A stretch of 37,461 nucleotides of DNA from Acidilobaceae archaeon. Lineage in GTDB: Archaea; Thermoproteota; Thermoprotei_A; Sulfolobales; Acidilobaceae. Shown here piece after piece: positions 17,142-26,962 of the stretch (within the stretch, counting starts at the first letter, position 1; every line of letters starts with the position of its first letter). The notes beneath the pieces were generated by a model. That model saw only the letters and a list, made by a program, of their open reading frames with translations, searched no databases and was not told where the DNA came from. A program made the translations under genes and the position numbers. The DNA lies in NCBI GenBank assembly GCA_026995555.1, contig JALWOJ010000139.1:18098-55558 (forward strand), in the 5' to 3' direction.

Positions 17142-17398
17142 GATCATTGCCTCTATCGATGTAATTTCTGTATGACAATAGATACAGTCAGACATAAGGG
17201 TATTCTGAGATGTCAATGCTGATGGCATCTAAAAAATTTAGAAGGGTCATGGTTCCATTTATATACTTACATTTTCTTTCTCAATGGTCATAATTGCCTC
17301 TATTAACAGTTAGTAGCTGGCGAAGTTTCATATTGCCAGAAGTTCCCTTAAATTTAAATCTCATTATAGTTGTTAAAATATTTTAGGAGGGTACTAAA

Positions 17399-18445
17399 AT
17401 GCCTGAACCTCTCAGCATGGAATTAGAGCTGGCTGCCTTTAAGCTTGTAAAAGATGTAATGAAGGTAAAGAAAAACGAAGAAGTAGTCATTACCATAGAT
17501 ACTGGAGGTGACTGGCAAGTAGCCGAAGCTATCGCTAGAGCTTCCTCTGTTCTAGGTGCTAAACCTCTAGTGGCTTGGTATCAGATGCCTCCAGGAGTCG
17601 GAAAAGCTTCCGATCCATACATCCCACTGAATGCACTAAAGGCCCTTCTGTCGAATGCAGATGTTTGGATAGAGCTAAACAAATCCTGGCTTCTCTATTC
17701 TACCCCTTATGAAGAAGCTCTGAAAAAAGGCAAGGTGCGTTATATGTGCTTAGTTGGTATGGATGCTGAAATGGCCGTTAGAACTATTGGTAAGGTTGAT
17801 GTGAAGCTTCTTTATGAGTTCCAAAGGAAGCTTGCGGAAATTACAAGGAGAGCTAAACACATGAGAATAACCTCGCCTGCTGGTATGGATGTAGAGTTTG
17901 AAAATGATCCTCAAAGACCAATATTTGTTGAAGGAGAAGTTTCTGGTCCTGGAGAATACATGTTGTTTGGCCAGGTTGATTGGGCACCTATCGAGGATAG
18001 CATAAATGGAATTATAGTATTTGATGGTTCAGTATGGCCTCCTCAAGAGTTAGGTTTGCTTAAAAATCCTATTAAGCTGTATGTAAAGGAAGGGACAGTT
18101 GTTAAAATAGAGGGCGGTCCCGAGGCTAAGATATTTGAAAGTTGGCTCAAGTCCTTTAAAGATCCGAACATGTTTAAGATAGCGCATATATCTTATGGTT
18201 GTAATCCAGGTGCTAGACTCACAGGCAACATTCTTGAAGATGAGAGAGTCTGGGGAGCAGTTGAGTGGGGACTAGGATTTCAATCAGCAGGATTTAAGGG
18301 AAAGGTAGGTCCAGCGGCCTCTCATACAGATGGAATATGTCTATCTCCTACTGTTTGGGCGGATGGAGAAAAAATTATAGAGGATGGAGAGTTTGTTCAC
18401 CCAGAACTAATTGACTTAGCTAAAAAACTTAGGTATGGTAAATAA
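17399..18445 (+). CDS. M29-like aminopeptidase / NicX (2,5-dihydroxypyridine dioxygenase)-related metalloenzyme
   Basis: KNEEVVITIDTGGDWQVAEAIARASSVLGAKPLVAWY...GVGKASDPYIPLNALKALLSNADVWIELNKSWLLYS...FKIAHISYGCNPGARLTGNILEDERVWGAVEWGLG...AASHTDGICLSPTVWADGEKIIEDGEF. Confidence 0.75.
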   Translation: MPEPLSMELELAAFKLVKDVMKVKKNEEVVITIDTGGDWQVAEAIARASSVLGAKPLVAWYQMPPGVGKASDPYIPLNALKALLSNADVWIELNKSWLLYSTPYEEALKKGKVRYMCLVGMDAEMAVRTIGKVDVKLLYEFQRKLAEITRRAKHMRITSPAGMDVEFENDPQRPIFVEGEVSGPGEYMLFGQVDWAPIEDSINGIIVFDGSVWPPQELGLLKNPIKLYVKEGTVVKIEGGPEAKIFESWLKSFKDPNMFKIAHISYGCNPGARLTGNILEDERVWGAVEWGLGFQSAGFKGKVGPAASHTDGICLSPTVWADGEKIIEDGEFVHPELIDLAKKLRYGK

Positions 18446-18455
18446 AGTCAATAAG

Positions 18456-19115
18456 CTAATAAAATTCTAATTTTAGTTTAATCAATGACTCCAACATTTT
18501 TATCGACGCACCTGCAGGATCTATAACTGGGATCTTAGCTTTTTCCTGTACGGTTTCAGCCAGTCCTGCAAGACCTGTACATCCTAGAATTACGACTTCA
18601 GCCCCCATATCCTTTAGTTCCTTGGCCTTTGCAGTCAATTCACTTATTGTTCTTTCCCTGTCCTCATCGATTCCCAGAACTCCAAAACTCGTTCCCTTTA
18701 TATCAACCAAATATTTACCGTAACCTAAACCTTCTACACATTCTTTTATCATCCAAAGCCCCTCATTACCAACTGTCACTATGCCAATGTTTTTAGTCAT
18801 GTAAGAGGCGATGGTAAGTGAGGCCCTACAAGGTCCTACAACAGGCTTTTTGGTTATAGCTTTAGCTAAATTCACACCAGGATCTAAGAAGCAATTGGAA
18901 ATGAAGCCTTCATACTCGTTCTTATATCTTTCTATCATTTCCAGAACTAGAGGCACAACCTCTGCATAGGCCTTTGCGGTCTCTACGCTCTTAGGCCCTT
19001 TAGGTAATGACTTGACTTCTATTTGTACGTCAGGAGATGCGAAGGATTCATAAATTTTCTTATCCTGTTCATCCCAAGTGGAGTGCCCAACAGGGTTTAT
19101 AACTAACACCTTCAT
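18456..19115 (-). CDS. Asp/Glu/hydantoin racemase family protein (copy 1)
   Basis: KVLVINPVGHSTWDEQDKKIYE...GFISNCFLDPGVNLAKAITKKPVVGPCRASLTIAS...EVVILGCTGLAGLAE. Both catalytic-type cysteines are present (SNCFLDPG and ILGCTG). Confidence 0.88.
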   Translation of the reverse strand: MKVLVINPVGHSTWDEQDKKIYESFASPDVQIEVKSLPKGPKSVETAKAYAEVVPLVLEMIERYKNEYEGFISNCFLDPGVNLAKAITKKPVVGPCRASLTIASYMTKNIGIVTVGNEGLWMIKECVEGLGYGKYLVDIKGTSFGVLGIDEDRERTISELTAKAKELKDMGAEVVILGCTGLAGLAETVQEKAKIPVIDPAGASIKMLESLIKLKLEFY

Positions 19116-19117
19116 GG

Positions 19118-20230
19118 TTATATACCCCTCTCTCTAACCAGCTTCTCCACGGGGACGTAGTCATAGTCAAACCCGAAGTGCCTTGGTCCGAAGAGTTCAA
19201 GACCCTTAGGCGTTCTCCAGACCTCAGGGGCCTTTGATGCAATAGCTATTATTTCCATGCCCTCTTTAAGCTCAGTATTCGTTATTGGAGTGCCATTACT
19301 CCTTAAAAACATTAAGAGATCAGGGGCCATGACTATAGGTTTGTCATCAAGCCAGGCAAGTATGTGCTCGTTCTTTATCCAGGATTTGAGTTCATGGCCT
19401 TTCCACTTTCCAGTCCCTTCAACCTTAACTGTTCCCCAGAGGAACCCCTCTCTATTTTCCCACTTGTATTCACTAACGATTCCTTCAAATATTCTCCAGC
19501 CATCAAGAACTTTAACTGCAGCATTTACAGGATCTTCACCTTTTTCTCTGGCCTCTCTCACAGCCCTTCCTAGTTTTAAGCATAATGTTAATGATCCTTT
19601 TACAAGCGCTTTATCAGCATCATTTTTCGTCATAGGAGTATCTACAACCGCCGCAGACTTCCCGTCGAGTACAGACAGGTATCTAGCTATCGATTCATAA
19701 TCATCTATGTCACTATAACTTTTTACAATAACTATATTTCCTGTACTAGTCACGATAGTTGATGGATACATGGGTATGTTAAAAATGTGTGCAGTACATT
19801 GATGAAGTTCTGGTGCAGCTCTACCTAATAGATCTCCGTCGACCGCTGGTAGACCTAGAAGAGAGCCTATGTATAGGGCAACGGAGGTGTTCCCACCTCC
19901 TATCTCGCTGGCAGCCACAGCAACTATCTTCTTACCTAGAAACTTTTCCATCTCACTAAAAGATACCCTTATGGGCTCCTCATACTTAATTTCTTTTCTT
20001 GGTTTGGCGTCGGGAGCTATGGTGCCGACGAAATAAGGAACAACAATAATACCGTCCTCTATTTCATTTAAACTCCTTATTTCTACATAACCTCTCTTTC
20101 TTAAAGCTTCCTTAAGTAACTTTTTCCCCTCCTCAGGGCTTCCGCCACCTCCAGTACCTAGTATGGTAGCTCCAAGCACGAAGTCCTCGATGTCTCTCTC
20201 ACTTTCTAGTCTAATCATAAAAACTCTCAC
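19118..20230 (-). CDS. DUF917 / S-methyl-thiohydantoin desulfurase-domain protein
   Basis: ERDIEDFVLGATILGTGGGGSPEEGKKLLKEAL...VAASEIGGGNTSVALYIGSLLGLPAVDGDLLGRAAPELHQCTAHI...GKWKGHELKSWIKNEHILAWLDDKPIVMAPDLL. Confidence 0.88.
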   Translation of the reverse strand: MRVFMIRLESERDIEDFVLGATILGTGGGGSPEEGKKLLKEALRKRGYVEIRSLNEIEDGIIVVPYFVGTIAPDAKPRKEIKYEEPIRVSFSEMEKFLGKKIVAVAASEIGGGNTSVALYIGSLLGLPAVDGDLLGRAAPELHQCTAHIFNIPMYPSTIVTSTGNIVIVKSYSDIDDYESIARYLSVLDGKSAAVVDTPMTKNDADKALVKGSLTLCLKLGRAVREAREKGEDPVNAAVKVLDGWRIFEGIVSEYKWENREGFLWGTVKVEGTGKWKGHELKSWIKNEHILAWLDDKPIVMAPDLLMFLRSNGTPITNTELKEGMEIIAIASKAPEVWRTPKGLELFGPRHFGFDYDYVPVEKLVRERGI

Positions 20231-20325
20231 CTCATCTCTTTTTTGGAACCCTCGCTACAGTAGGTAATTCTTAAAGATGTGGAAATATTTTAATTTTTGT
20301 CCCATGAGGACATTATATTAAGAGG

Positions 20326-21075
20326 GTGATTTATGTGGGACAGATTAAAATATTGGTTCTTAATCCAGTTGCCACCGATCGTTGGAACGATCTAACTCTT
20401 TCCACTATTAGTAAGATAGCTTCTCCCAATACGTACTATGAAGTTAAGAGTTTGAGCAAAGGACCTAAGTCCATAGAAACCTACTATGATAAGGAGCTTG
20501 TTGTAGATCAGGTTGTTAAAGAAGCTTACGAGGCTGAGAAAAAAGGTTACGATGCAATGATAATAAACTGTTTTGATGATCCGGGGCTTCATGCATCTAG
20601 AGAGGTTGTAAACGATATGCTCGTTTTGGGAATAGGAGAGACTTCAATAATATCCTCACTACTTCTAGGAAACTCGATAGCAATAATATCTACAGGAAGG
20701 AACACAAAAGGTATTTATAGAAGAAGAGTATTAGAACTCGGAATAAAAGATAGAGTTGTTTATATAGGTGCCATAGAAGTCCCAGTACTTGATTTAAGAG
20801 ATGATGAAGAAATAAAAAAGCTATTGTCATTAGAGATAAATAACGCTCTTGACAGAGGTGCTGAAGTCATAATACTAGGTTGTAGTGGGTTTACAGGTCT
20901 TGGTAAAGAACTCTCAAAAGCTTTCAAAGTTCCTGTTATAGATCCTTTTATTTTAACTTTCAAGATTGCAGAGGCTCTCTCAGCTATAGGGATCAAACAT
21001 AGCAAGTTCCTTTCATATTCTCCTCCTCCACATAAGATGACTGACTTTGAAGAATATTTACGAGTTGATGGTTAG
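20326..21075 (+). CDS. Asp/Glu/hydantoin racemase family protein (copy 2)
   Basis: KILVLNPVATDRWNDLTLSTISKIASP...YEVKSLSKGPKSIETYYDKE...MIINCFDDPGLHASREV...EVIILGCSGFTGLGKEL. Clear paralogue of 18456-19115. Confidence 0.87.
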   Translation: MIYVGQIKILVLNPVATDRWNDLTLSTISKIASPNTYYEVKSLSKGPKSIETYYDKELVVDQVVKEAYEAEKKGYDAMIINCFDDPGLHASREVVNDMLVLGIGETSIISSLLLGNSIAIISTGRNTKGIYRRRVLELGIKDRVVYIGAIEVPVLDLRDDEEIKKLLSLEINNALDRGAEVIILGCSGFTGLGKELSKAFKVPVIDPFILTFKIAEALSAIGIKHSKFLSYSPPPHKMTDFEEYLRVDG

Positions 21076-21205
21076 TTTCATCTAAATAAAATCTTAGTAT
21101 TGAGTTTCTGTTAAAAAATTAACAATAATGTTTCATGAAAAAAGTTTTTAAAACTCTTTTAAGGAAGCTTATAGTGAATAATTGTAACACCAAGGGGTGT
21201 ATTAT

Positions 21206-22948
21206 TTGAGGGAATCTTCAGGGCTTTCCAAGGCAGCTTCTGTCACTATAATAATCATAATAATTGCAGCAATAATAGGCGGAGCCTACGCGGCATATAG
21301 ATCAAGATCAGGAGGAGCTCTCACAACATCAACAAGTAGCTTTACTACAAGCACTACACAATCCTCATCAACATCTTCATCGACAATTGTATCAACACAA
21401 ACCTCCTCGAAGAAAACAACAGTTGTTATTTATGCTTCTTTGTCTGAGATGACAACAGCAGATCCTAGCACTGAATTCTCTAACTCGATAATGTGGATGT
21501 GTCTCGTTTATGAGCCTCTATTATGGTATGATCCCTTGCATAACAAGTTCATACCTGCCTTGGCAACAAGCTGGGAAAAGAGTAAGAATGGTACAGTTTG
21601 GATATTTCATCTTAGGAAAGACGCTTACTTCCACGATGGAACTCCTGTGACCGCTGAAGCCGTCAAATTTAGCATAGAGAGAACTATTAAGTTGGGCAAG
21701 GGCGCAGCATTTATATGGGCTCCAGTGAAAGAAATCAAGGTTTTAGACAAATATACAGTAGAATTTATATTGAAGTATCCAGCACCTTTGGATGCAATAG
21801 CCGCTTCATCATATGGCGCGTGGATATTTAGTCCTAAGGTCGTTCAGCTTGCTGGCGCAAAGAATGCTACTGATCCCAAGGTTGCTCAATGGTTTAACAG
21901 CGGCCATGACGACGGAAGCGGACCTTATATTCTTGTAAAGTGGGATCCTGAAAGCGAGGTTGTTTTAAAGAAGAATCCAAACTGGTGGGGCTGGAAGACC
22001 CCAGGATACCCATTAGCCTCTCCAAACGCACCTGATATTTTCATAATTAAAATAGTTAAGGATGCAGTAACTCAGGAGAGAATGCTTCTCTCAGGTGCAA
22101 TACAAATAGCAGAATATGTGCCTTTAGAGGACTTATCGTCCTTAAAACAGAATCCTAACCTACAGGTTGTAATTAAGCCTAGTTTCCAGAACTTGCTTAT
22201 GTTGATAAACACTAGAAAACCTCCTTTGAATAATGTGCTTGTTAGAAGAGCCATAGCTCATGCAATACCATATAAGGATATAGTCAAGATCGCGAGAAAT
22301 GGGCTTGCCCAAGTGGCTAGCGGTCCTATACCTCATGGCATGTGGGGACACTTCGATAGCTTCTACTATACTTATAACCTCACATTAGCTAAGGAGTTGT
22401 TGGCAAAGGCTGGATATCCCCACGGAATAAACAGGACACTAGTTCTTACATATACAGCTGGTGACATTTATGAGAAGAGGACTGCCGAACTGATAGCCGA
22501 TAGTCTTGCCAAGATAGGTATAAAGGTTAGTATAAAGCCTATGAGTTGGGAGGAGCAATGGGCCTTAGCTCAGAGCGGCTGGAGTAATCCTAACGCGGCA
22601 CAGGACTTATTCATATTTTATTGGTGGCCTACGTACATAACACCTTTTGACTTCTTGTACAACATGTTTGACAATGAAAGCAAAGCTTTCGACCTATGCT
22701 ACTATGCTAATCCGGAATTCAACAAGCTAATAGAGGAAGCTCATATGTACGAGGGAATAAACAGAACTAAGGCCTTAGAACTTTACTATAAGGCCCAAGA
22801 GATACTCTACAAGGATGTTCCAGCAATACCTTTGTGGGATATGGAGACCGTAATTGTAGCGCTTAAGTCAGTAGGCAACTTAGCTAATGCAATAAACCCT
22901 GCATATCCCACAGTAGTGTTTGCGCAAGTACTTTCTGTTAAGGGTTAG
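21206..22948 (+). CDS. ABC transporter substrate-binding protein, SBP_bac_5 (peptide/nickel) family
   Basis: N-terminal hydrophobic anchor, S/T-rich linker (TTSTSSFTTSTTQSSSTSSSTIVSTQTSS), then EPLLWYDPLHNKFIPALATSWEKSKNGTVWIFHLRKDAYFHDGTPVTAEAVKFSIERT. TTG 21206 preceded by AAGGGGTG is a plausible start. The ORF track uses GTG 21197. Confidence 0.92.
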   Translation: MRESSGLSKAASVTIIIIIIAAIIGGAYAAYRSRSGGALTTSTSSFTTSTTQSSSTSSSTIVSTQTSSKKTTVVIYASLSEMTTADPSTEFSNSIMWMCLVYEPLLWYDPLHNKFIPALATSWEKSKNGTVWIFHLRKDAYFHDGTPVTAEAVKFSIERTIKLGKGAAFIWAPVKEIKVLDKYTVEFILKYPAPLDAIAASSYGAWIFSPKVVQLAGAKNATDPKVAQWFNSGHDDGSGPYILVKWDPESEVVLKKNPNWWGWKTPGYPLASPNAPDIFIIKIVKDAVTQERMLLSGAIQIAEYVPLEDLSSLKQNPNLQVVIKPSFQNLLMLINTRKPPLNNVLVRRAIAHAIPYKDIVKIARNGLAQVASGPIPHGMWGHFDSFYYTYNLTLAKELLAKAGYPHGINRTLVLTYTAGDIYEKRTAELIADSLAKIGIKVSIKPMSWEEQWALAQSGWSNPNAAQDLFIFYWWPTYITPFDFLYNMFDNESKAFDLCYYANPEFNKLIEEAHMYEGINRTKALELYYKAQEILYKDVPAIPLWDMETVIVALKSVGNLANAINPAYPTVVFAQVLSVKG

Positions 22949-23024
22949 AAAACCCCCAAAGCTTTTTTCCCTCTTTTCTTTTATTTAACAATATAGAACA
23001 AAGGTTAAACGGAGGTATAATTAA

Positions 23025-24047
23025 GTGGGAGTCAGCAGGGAGTACTTGATTCAGAGAACTCTGCTACTCTTCGCCGTTGTCCTTGGAGTTGTCATAATTG
23101 TTTTTATAATAACTAGAATAATACCAGCTCATCCCGAGCTTCTTTGGGCAGGCCCTCATGCTACATTAAAACAGATCGAGGAAGCTAGGAAGGAGTTGAT
23201 GTTAGATAAGCCCATATATGTGCAGCTATACTATTATCTAATAAACTTCTTCAAAGGAAACTGGGGAGTTTCTTGGAGAACTCATAGACCTGTCTTTGAT
23301 GATATAATAAATTATCTTCCAGCTACTTTAGAGCTAGTAACAGTAGCCTTTATCATAGCTATAGTTGTAGGAATCCCATTAGGTGTTTTGGCTGCTATAA
23401 AAAGAGGAAGTTGGATAGATGCCGTTATAAGGGTTTTATCCGTAACTGGTGCTTCAGTTCCAGTATTTTGGCTTGCTATGATCGCTCAACTGATATTTAG
23501 TTCTAAACTTGGTTGGCTTCCTGGATTTAAGAGAGTCGATGAAATTGTTGTCCTGGAAACGGGCTTTAGAAAGATAACCGGCTTTATATTGTTAGACAGT
23601 CTTATTGAGAGAAACTGGGCCGTGTTCATTGATGCGCTTAAACATATAATTCTACCCTCATTAGTATTATCAGTATATCCTATGGGCCTTAGTGCCAGAA
23701 TGACGAGGGCTTTAATGATAGAGGTACTTAATGAGCAACACTTTAGAGCCTCTATAGCATGGGGCATTCCTAAAAGAACGGCCTTATTCAAATATGCGTT
23801 GAAAAACGTCATTGCACCAGTCATAGCTTCACTGGGTCTATCATTTGGATACACCTTAGTGGGCGCCTATCTTGTTGAGCTCATATTCAATTGGCCAGGT
23901 TTAGGGTATTATACAGCGATGGCGCTGCTTAGCTACGATTATCCCGCAATCATCGGAAGCATCACATTTGTTGCAATATTCTATACCGTCATAAACATGA
24001 TTGTAGATATAATTCATGCTGCAATTGATCCCAGGGTGAAGTTATGA
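23025..24047 (+). CDS. Peptide-type ABC transporter permease (DppB/OppB family)
   Basis: YLIQRTLLLFAVVLGVVIIVFIITRIIPAHPE...LMLDKPIYVQLYYYLINFFKGNWGVSW...SARMTRALMIEVL...GLSFGYTLVGAYLVELIFNWPGLGYYTAMALLSYDYPAIIGS. Confidence 0.94.
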   Translation: MGVSREYLIQRTLLLFAVVLGVVIIVFIITRIIPAHPELLWAGPHATLKQIEEARKELMLDKPIYVQLYYYLINFFKGNWGVSWRTHRPVFDDIINYLPATLELVTVAFIIAIVVGIPLGVLAAIKRGSWIDAVIRVLSVTGASVPVFWLAMIAQLIFSSKLGWLPGFKRVDEIVVLETGFRKITGFILLDSLIERNWAVFIDALKHIILPSLVLSVYPMGLSARMTRALMIEVLNEQHFRASIAWGIPKRTALFKYALKNVIAPVIASLGLSFGYTLVGAYLVELIFNWPGLGYYTAMALLSYDYPAIIGSITFVAIFYTVINMIVDIIHAAIDPRVKL

Positions 24048-24931
24048 TGGTAAGTAGTGAAGTTAAGCTCATGATGAAGCTTCTAATTAAAAATAAAGTT
24101 TCCTTTGCAGGATTTATTATAGTCTTAACCTTTATATTTGTCGGAATCCTGGCACCCTTCATAACACCTTATCCTGCGGATGCTAGAGGCTGGGTCTTTC
24201 ATATGAACCAGAGGCTTTTGCCACCATCCTGGAAACATCCTTTTGGGACGGATGAGTTTGGAAGGGATATGCTAAGTAGGGTAATTCTTGGAAGTAGGTA
24301 TTCTTTAATAATATCAGTAAGTGTTATTGGTCTTGCACTTTTGATAGGTGTGCCTATCGGCCTAGTGGCCGGATATCTTGGCGGTAAGGTCGGTTCTGCA
24401 CTAATGAGGATTGCTGATATGTTTCTAGCTTTTCCACCTCTTCTTCTAGCAGTAGCTATGGCAGCAACCTTAGGAAGGGGCTTGCGCAATGTCATAATAT
24501 CTCTAGCAATAAGCTGGTGGCCCTGGTACACGAGATTAATGTATGTACAGACGAATTCTATAAAGACCATGCCTTATATTGATGCAGCGAAGGTTTTAGG
24601 GTTAAGAACTCCAACTATACTTTTCAAGCATATACTTCCTAACGCCATAACTCCTGTTATGGTTCAAGCAGCCCTTGATATGGGATCTGCAATATTAGAA
24701 GCCGCAGGGCTTAGCTTCCTCGGAGTAGGAGTTAAGCCCCCCACACCTGAATGGGGCTTACTAGTAACTGAAGGGTGGGCTTCAATAAACAGAGCTTGGT
24801 GGATAAGCCTCTTCCCCGGTCTTGCAATTTTGATAACTGTTCTAGGGTTTAACTTGATGGCCGATGGTCTCAGAGAAATAACTGATCCTAGATTAAGAAG
24901 ACTGTTAATTTCAAGAGGTGGTAGGATATGA
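24044..24931 (+). CDS. Peptide-type ABC transporter permease (DppC/OppC family)
   Basis: HPFGTDEFGRDMLSRVILGSRYSLIISV...LPNAITPVMVQAALDMGSAILEAAGLSFLGVGVKPPTPEWGLLVTEG. ATGA overlap with the upstream gene. Confidence 0.94.
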   Translation: MMVSSEVKLMMKLLIKNKVSFAGFIIVLTFIFVGILAPFITPYPADARGWVFHMNQRLLPPSWKHPFGTDEFGRDMLSRVILGSRYSLIISVSVIGLALLIGVPIGLVAGYLGGKVGSALMRIADMFLAFPPLLLAVAMAATLGRGLRNVIISLAISWWPWYTRLMYVQTNSIKTMPYIDAAKVLGLRTPTILFKHILPNAITPVMVQAALDMGSAILEAAGLSFLGVGVKPPTPEWGLLVTEGWASINRAWWISLFPGLAILITVLGFNLMADGLREITDPRLRRLLISRGGRI

Positions 24932-25911
24932 AGCATAAAGTACTGGAAGTCAACGATCTTACAATCATATACAGGACCCTAGAGGGAAACGTGCATGCCG
25001 TCGATGACGTCAGTTTTTCTATCGAAAAGGGAGAATCTTTATGTCTTGTTGGCGAGTCTGGTAGTGGAAAGTCCACTATAGCCTTAGCTATAATGAGGGC
25101 ATTACCTCCTAATGCAAAAATACTAAGAGGCGAGATAATTCTTAATGGAAAAGATTTACTTAGAATGGATGAAAAGGAGTTCTCAAAAATAAGAGGTAAG
25201 GAACTTTCAATAATATTTCAGGATCCTGCTGCCTCCTTTAATCCGCTGTTTACAGTAGGTGAGACTATAAGCGATGTTCTAAAATATAAGCTAGGAATTA
25301 ATGATAAAAAGAAAATAAAAGAAATAGCGCTAAGGGCCTTAAAGGAGGCTGGCCTTCCCGATGTGGAGAGAGTATACAATTCCTATCCGCATGAGCTCTC
25401 AGGCGGAATGCTCCAGAGAGCATCTATAGCTATAGCCATTTCAGTAAATCCAAGCCTTCTTATAGCTGATGAGCCTACAACTATGCTTGATGTAACCTTG
25501 CAAGCCCAAATATTAGAAACTCTTAAGGATCTTAAGGATAGGCTAGGCCTCTCAATACTTTTCGTAACTCATAATTTGGGCGTTGCAGCTTTTATATGTG
25601 ACAAAACGTTAATAGTCTATGCAGGTAGGGCTTTAGAATACGGTTCTACAGAGGAGATTCTAAAAAGACCTCTTCATCCATATACAAGAAAATTGTTAAA
25701 AAGTGTTCCCAGAATTGGCGCGAAAAGAGAGAAGTTACCTTTCATACCGGGCTCTTTACCAGATCTCAGAAATCCACCGAGAGGATGTATATTTGCTCCA
25801 AGATGTGAAGAAGCTAGAGAGATATGTTTCAAAGTAAGGCCCAAGATGCTAGAATATCACCCAGGTCATTATGTGGCTTGTCATAAGTATAGTGAAGGGA
25901 ATTGGGGATGA
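24928..25911 (+). CDS. Peptide-type ABC transporter ATPase (DppD/OppD family)
   Basis: Walker A GESGSGKSTI, signature LSGGMLQRASIAIA, Walker B LLIADEPTTMLD, C-terminal oligo_HPY domain with cysteines (PRGCIFAPRCEEAREICF). Confidence 0.94.
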   Translation: MKHKVLEVNDLTIIYRTLEGNVHAVDDVSFSIEKGESLCLVGESGSGKSTIALAIMRALPPNAKILRGEIILNGKDLLRMDEKEFSKIRGKELSIIFQDPAASFNPLFTVGETISDVLKYKLGINDKKKIKEIALRALKEAGLPDVERVYNSYPHELSGGMLQRASIAIAISVNPSLLIADEPTTMLDVTLQAQILETLKDLKDRLGLSILFVTHNLGVAAFICDKTLIVYAGRALEYGSTEEILKRPLHPYTRKLLKSVPRIGAKREKLPFIPGSLPDLRNPPRGCIFAPRCEEAREICFKVRPKMLEYHPGHYVACHKYSEGNWG

Positions 25912-26897
25912 TGATCATGCCTTTACTTGAAGTTAAGAACTTGGTCAAATATTTTCCTATTAGAAAGGGACTTACAGGTAAGGTGATAGGATATATAAAA
26001 GCTGTGGATGGAGTTTCGTTTAAGATAAATGAAAATGAGGTTCTGGGCCTAGTTGGAGAATCAGGTAGTGGGAAAACCACAATTGCTAGATGCATACTCT
26101 TACTTTACAGACCTACAAAGGGTGATATAATCTTTGAAGGTAGGAGTGTGCTGACGTTAAGGGGTAACCTTTTAAGGTGGTATAGAACAAGAGTTCAGGC
26201 TGTTTTCCAAAATCCATTCTTATCACTAAATCCAATGATGAAGGTTAAGGACATAATAGCTGAGCCTCTGAAGACCCACAGAAAGGATCTCAATAAAGAG
26301 GAAATATATAGGATGGTTTATGATATAATGGAAAAAGTCACCTTACCTAAGGACCTAGCTGATAGGTATCCTTATGATCTAAGTGGAGGTCAGGCACAAA
26401 GGGTTGCAATAGCAAGGGCCTTGATACTCAAACCTAGGCTATTGATACTAGATGAGCCGACAAGCGCGTTAGACGTCTCAGTACAGGCTCAAATTCTTAA
26501 CTTGCTTGATGATCTTAAAAAAGAATTTAGGCTATCCTACTTAATAATTTCTCATGACCTATCAGTAGTCAGATATATAAGTGATAAGATAGCAGTTATG
26601 TATTTGGGAAAAATCGTTGAGATGGCTGATTCTGAGGAACTTTTTGAAAAGCCGCTACATCCATATACCCAGGCACTAATCTCAGCTGTTCCTGAACCAG
26701 ACCCAGATTTCTTCAAGTCTAGAAAGAGAATTAAACTTCCAGGCGAAATACCAAGCGCTTTAAATCCACCTCCAGGCTGTAGGTTACATCCTAGATGCCC
26801 GCTAAAGGTTGATGAAAGGTGTAAAGTTCAAGAACCTCCTCTTATTGAGGTTGAGAAGGGTCATTACGTCGCTTGCTGGAAGTACTATAGAAGGTAG
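25902..26897 (+). CDS. Peptide-type ABC transporter ATPase (DppF/OppF family)
   Basis: Walker A GESGSGKTTI, signature LSGGQAQRVAIARAL, Walker B LLILDEPTSALD, oligo_HPY tail (PPPGCRLHPRCPLKVDERC). Confidence 0.94.
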   Translation: MGMMIMPLLEVKNLVKYFPIRKGLTGKVIGYIKAVDGVSFKINENEVLGLVGESGSGKTTIARCILLLYRPTKGDIIFEGRSVLTLRGNLLRWYRTRVQAVFQNPFLSLNPMMKVKDIIAEPLKTHRKDLNKEEIYRMVYDIMEKVTLPKDLADRYPYDLSGGQAQRVAIARALILKPRLLILDEPTSALDVSVQAQILNLLDDLKKEFRLSYLIISHDLSVVRYISDKIAVMYLGKIVEMADSEELFEKPLHPYTQALISAVPEPDPDFFKSRKRIKLPGEIPSALNPPPGCRLHPRCPLKVDERCKVQEPPLIEVEKGHYVACWKYYRR

Positions 26898-26962
26898 CGA
26901 GAATTAATAGTTTTTTATCTTCAAAATCAGTCCAGTTTTATAATTCTATCTTTAACTCTAGA

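Noticed and set aside
17144-17305. Duplicated 11-mer ATTGCCTCTAT about 147 bp apart downstream of tRNA-Ile (possible att-like repeat)
   Set aside because: Too short, does not match the tRNA 3' end, and no integrase or mobile gene is present.
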